From: Flavobacteriaceae bacterium | Lineage (GTDB): Bacteria; Bacteroidota; Bacteroidia; Flavobacteriales; Flavobacteriaceae | Assembly (NCBI GenBank): GCA_030683815.1 | Contig: JAUXPJ010000020.1 | Location: 232,363 to 296,362 of the forward strand | Reading direction: 5' to 3' | DNA: 64,000 nucleotides | Part shown: piece after piece, positions 61,369-64,000 of the stretch | Position numbering within the stretch: the stretch's first letter is position 1 | Layout: each line of letters opens with the position of its first letter | Position numbers and translations under genes: made by a program | Notes under the pieces: model-generated | Databases searched by the model: none | Told to the model about the DNA's origin: nothing | The model's input: the letters and a program-made list of their open reading frames with translations, nothing else

Positions 61369-62835
61369 ATGAAAAAACAACATAATATAGATTTTAGTTC
61401 AGATTGGAATTTAGGTCCTGCACCTGAGAGTACAGCTAATTTAAAACTGAAAGAAAAGTACGATCTGTATATTAACGGAAAGTTTGTAGCACCAAAATCA
61501 GGTGTATATTTTGACACTATCAATCCGGCAAATGAAGAAGTGCTATGTCAAGTTGCTAGAGCAAATGCAGAGGATATTGATTTCGCAGTTAAATCGGCTA
61601 GAAAAGCATTCAATACTTCTTGGTCAAAATTATCAGGAAAAGAGCGCGGAAAGTACATGTACAGAATTGCCAGAATTATTCAAGAAAGAGCAAGAGAATT
61701 TGCGATTGTTGAATCGTTAGACGGAGGTAAACCAATTCGTGAATCACGTGATATTGACATTCCGTTAGCGGCAGCTCATTTTTTCTATTACGCCGGATGG
61801 GCCGATAAGTTAGAATACGCTTTTCCAAATAGAAAACCTAAAGCATTAGGAGTTGCCGGACAAATTATACCGTGGAATTTCCCACTATTGATGGCATCAT
61901 GGAAAATTGCACCGGCTCTTGCGGCCGGTAATACCGTAGTTATCAAATCATCTAAATCAACGCCTTTAACATTGCATTTATTAGCGGAGGTTATTCATGA
62001 AGCCGGTCTTCCGGCGGGTGTAGTAAACATCATTTCAGGTAATGGAGAAACGGGTTCATTTATAGTGGAGCATCCAGATGTCGATAAAATTGCATTTACA
62101 GGATCTACAGAAGTTGGAAAAATAATTATGAGATCTATTACCGGAACTCATAAAAAAGCTTCGATGGAATTAGGGGGTAAAGCGGCCAATATTATTTTTG
62201 AAGATGCGCCATTAGATCAGGCTGTTGAAGGAATTATCAACGGAATTTTCTTTAATCAAGGTCATGTTTGTTGTGCGGGTTCACGTTTATACGTTCAAGA
62301 ATCGGTTTTTGAAAAGGTATTACAGAAATTGAAAGACAGATTACAATCTCTTAAAATTGGTGATCCATTGGATAAGAATACCGATATCGGAGCTATCAAT
62401 TCAAAAGATCAGTTAAGAGATATCAATAAATATATCGAAATTGGATTGCAAGAAGGAGCGCACATTTATCAACCAGATTGTAAACTGCCATCCAAAGGAT
62501 TTTGGTGTAAACCCACTTTATTTACCAATGTTTCTCAATCGAACAGAATAACTCAGGAAGAAATTTTTGGACCGGTTTTAGCAATTCAAACGTTTAGAAC
62601 TATTGAGGAGGTAATTGAAAAAGCAAACAATTCACCATACGGATTGTCAGCCGGAGTTTGGACTGATAAAGGGTCTAAGATTTTTAATATGACCACTAAA
62701 TTAAAGGCAGGAGTTGTTTGGGCAAATACCTTTAATAAATTTGATCCGGCATCGCCATTTGGAGGTTATAAAGAGAGCGGTTTTGGAAGAGAAGGAGGAG
62801 TTCATGGTCTAGGAGAATATTTAAAATTTGATTAA
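61369..62835 (+). CDS. Aldehyde dehydrogenase
   Basis: The 488-residue NAD(P)-dependent enzyme is complete: NAD site QIIPWNFPLLMASWKIAPAL, FTGSTEVGKIIM, catalytic Glu in MELGGKAANIIF, catalytic Cys in GIFFNQGHVCCAGSRLYV (given in parts), and the C-terminal SPFGGYKESGFGREGG. It begins 5 bases after deoC. By operon context it oxidises the acetaldehyde formed from deoxyribose phosphate; substrate is inferred. Confidence 0.94.
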   Translation: MKKQHNIDFSSDWNLGPAPESTANLKLKEKYDLYINGKFVAPKSGVYFDTINPANEEVLCQVARANAEDIDFAVKSARKAFNTSWSKLSGKERGKYMYRIARIIQERAREFAIVESLDGGKPIRESRDIDIPLAAAHFFYYAGWADKLEYAFPNRKPKALGVAGQIIPWNFPLLMASWKIAPALAAGNTVVIKSSKSTPLTLHLLAEVIHEAGLPAGVVNIISGNGETGSFIVEHPDVDKIAFTGSTEVGKIIMRSITGTHKKASMELGGKAANIIFEDAPLDQAVEGIINGIFFNQGHVCCAGSRLYVQESVFEKVLQKLKDRLQSLKIGDPLDKNTDIGAINSKDQLRDINKYIEIGLQEGAHIYQPDCKLPSKGFWCKPTLFTNVSQSNRITQEEIFGPVLAIQTFRTIEEVIEKANNSPYGLSAGVWTDKGSKIFNMTTKLKAGVVWANTFNKFDPASPFGGYKESGFGREGGVHGLGEYLKFD

Positions 62836-62846
62836 AAATTAAAGTT

Positions 62847-63728
62847 ATGTCAAGAATTGAAGTTTTAAAAACATATAAGATTTTTATTGGAGGAAAGTTT
62901 CCTAGAACAGAGTCGGGGCGCTATTATCCATTAAAACATAACAACAAAATTATAGCAAACATGTGCTTATCTTCTGTAAAAGATTTTAGAAATGCTGTAG
63001 TTGCAGCTAAGTCTGCTCAAGGATCTTGGGCTGGAAAAACAACCTATAATAGAAGTCAGATTTTATATAGAATGGCTGAGGTTTTAGAAGGAAGAAAGGC
63101 GCAGTTTATCGCAGAGTTAGAAACACAAGGAATCGCATCTAAAAAAGCTGTTCAAGAAGTAGAATTGAGCATTGACCGATTGATTTATTATGCCGGATGG
63201 TGCGATAAATACGTACAATTACACAGTAGCGTAAATCCGGTTTCGGGCAGTTTCTTTAACTTTTCAGTGCCAGAACCAATGGGTGTTGTAGCGGTTATTG
63301 CTTCAGAAGATAGTGGTTTATTAGGTTTAGTAACGCAGATTTGCAGCATTATTGCCGGTGGAAATACCTGTGTAATTCTCGCTTCTGAAAAATTACCATT
63401 GTGTGCTATTTCTTTTTCAGAAGTGATAGCCACTTCGGATGTTCCCGGTGGCGTTGTCAATATCATTACCGGAAATCAATCAGAATTGCTTAAAAATTTC
63501 GGTTCACACATGAATGTTAATGCCATTTTATACTGCGGATCTGATGCCAATGTCATCAAAACAATTCAAGAATTAGCGATTGAAAATATGAAACGCGTAA
63601 TCATACGTGAAAACAGTGATTATGTTGATGCTAAACACGAAACACCTTATTATATTTTTGATTTTCAAGAAACCAAAACCACTTGGCATCCTATCGAACA
63701 GATTGGAGCAGCCGGAAGTGGATATTGA
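62847..63728 (+). CDS. Aldehyde dehydrogenase-like protein lacking the catalytic domain
   Basis: The 293-residue protein follows only the N-terminal NAD-binding part of an aldehyde dehydrogenase: IFIGGKFPRTESGRYYPL, LYRMAEVLEGRK, VPEPMGVVAVIASE in place of the NFP motif, and VPGGVVNIITGNQSELL. It ends at AIENMKRVIIRENSDYV, before the catalytic Glu and Cys would appear. It has an own C-terminal tail (FDFQETKTTWHPIEQIGAAGSGY-type), so it does not look simply truncated. It may be a partner subunit of the preceding enzyme, like pseudo-ALDH domains in ALDH16-type proteins. Confidence 0.85.
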   Translation: MSRIEVLKTYKIFIGGKFPRTESGRYYPLKHNNKIIANMCLSSVKDFRNAVVAAKSAQGSWAGKTTYNRSQILYRMAEVLEGRKAQFIAELETQGIASKKAVQEVELSIDRLIYYAGWCDKYVQLHSSVNPVSGSFFNFSVPEPMGVVAVIASEDSGLLGLVTQICSIIAGGNTCVILASEKLPLCAISFSEVIATSDVPGGVVNIITGNQSELLKNFGSHMNVNAILYCGSDANVIKTIQELAIENMKRVIIRENSDYVDAKHETPYYIFDFQETKTTWHPIEQIGAAGSGY

Positions 63729-64000
63729 TTTTAATTATCAATTGATAACTACATTGTTTGTCAAATAATAAGTAACAATTTGTTTGTGCTCATTTTAAGA
63801 TTAAAAAAATGACAACTTTTAAAGCTATGCATAAGTTTAACTTTTACTAACTATTTAATATTAGTGCTGGTGCGTTAATTTTCTTTTTTTGTTTGTAATG
63901 TATTGATTTATATAAGCATATAGACGTTCTTTGATTTTTTGATTTGATTTGAAAGTTTATGATTTTACATTTAAAAGTGTAAAATTATGAATTCAGGTAA
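63729..64000. other. No gene seen; leader-like sequence at the right edge
   Basis: The stretch is AT-rich and without a credible frame. Near 63928 there is GACGTTCTTTGATTTTTTGA, which is similar to leader sequences found before rRNA operons in Bacteroidota, but no 16S sequence follows in the window. Confidence 0.3.

Overview
The window is AT-rich chromosomal DNA from a member of the Bacteroidota, most probably a Flavobacterium-like member of the Flavobacteriaceae. The evidence is the set of flavobacterial conserved genes (a small DUF6341-like protein, a DUF6427-like membrane protein, YicC-Gmk-NadD, GH3-like synthetase, SbsA-like Ig lipoprotein, a very large outer-membrane barrel), promoters of the Bacteroidetes type (TTTG, about 19 nt, TAnnTTTG), almost no Shine-Dalgarno sequences, and TCGA-rich intergenic repeats. 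No rRNA, CRISPR array, transposase or integrase gene was found.

Region 1 (1-31 kb) is mostly housekeeping: Fe-S carrier proteins (NfuA-like, Mrp), an alkyltransferase-like protein, TrmB, Upp, an iron alcohol dehydrogenase, carbonic anhydrase, YicC/Gmk/NadD, an M23 peptidase, a GH3 enzyme, Alr/Tdk, a trans-sulfuration enzyme, ComF, GlyS, TatD, an aspartic protease, and several cell-envelope proteins. Gaps between these genes hold 9-bp tandem repeats, TCGA hairpins and a 139-bp terminal-inverted-repeat element.

Region 2 (31.1-42.3 kb) looks like an accessory hotspot downstream of tRNA-Asn(GTT). The 3' end of the tRNA and its terminator recur at about 31.59, 37.24, 39.40 and 41.20 kb, each next to a different cargo: a broken GIY-YIG nuclease gene, an NRAMP-like transporter with 5-oxoprolinase PxpABC, a HipBA toxin-antitoxin, a tripartite HipBST-type system, a membrane protein flanked by two tRNA-Arg(CCT) copies, and a secreted nuclease. 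Both hip loci carry sets of repeated operator palindromes. The first hipA has a G7 tract that appears to put its real start codon out of frame.

Region 3 (42.3-60.3 kb) is a hydrogen-metabolism island. On the minus strand lie hypE, hypD, hypF, a maturation protease, a b-type cytochrome, and the large and small subunits of a membrane-bound [NiFe]-hydrogenase. Its small subunit has the six-cysteine proximal-cluster pattern of oxygen-tolerant (group 1d) enzymes. On the plus strand lie hypA, an NAD-linked group 3d hydrogenase (hoxF, a fused hoxU-hoxY gene, hoxH, hoxW), hypB and hypC. A NicO/UreH-like permease at the edge probably supplies nickel. One Hyp set appears to serve both enzymes: one would pass electrons from H2 to the quinone pool, the other would exchange them with NAD(H).

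Region 4 (60.4-64 kb) holds deoC and two aldehyde dehydrogenase genes, the second lacking the catalytic domain. The last 270 bases contain no gene that I can support.
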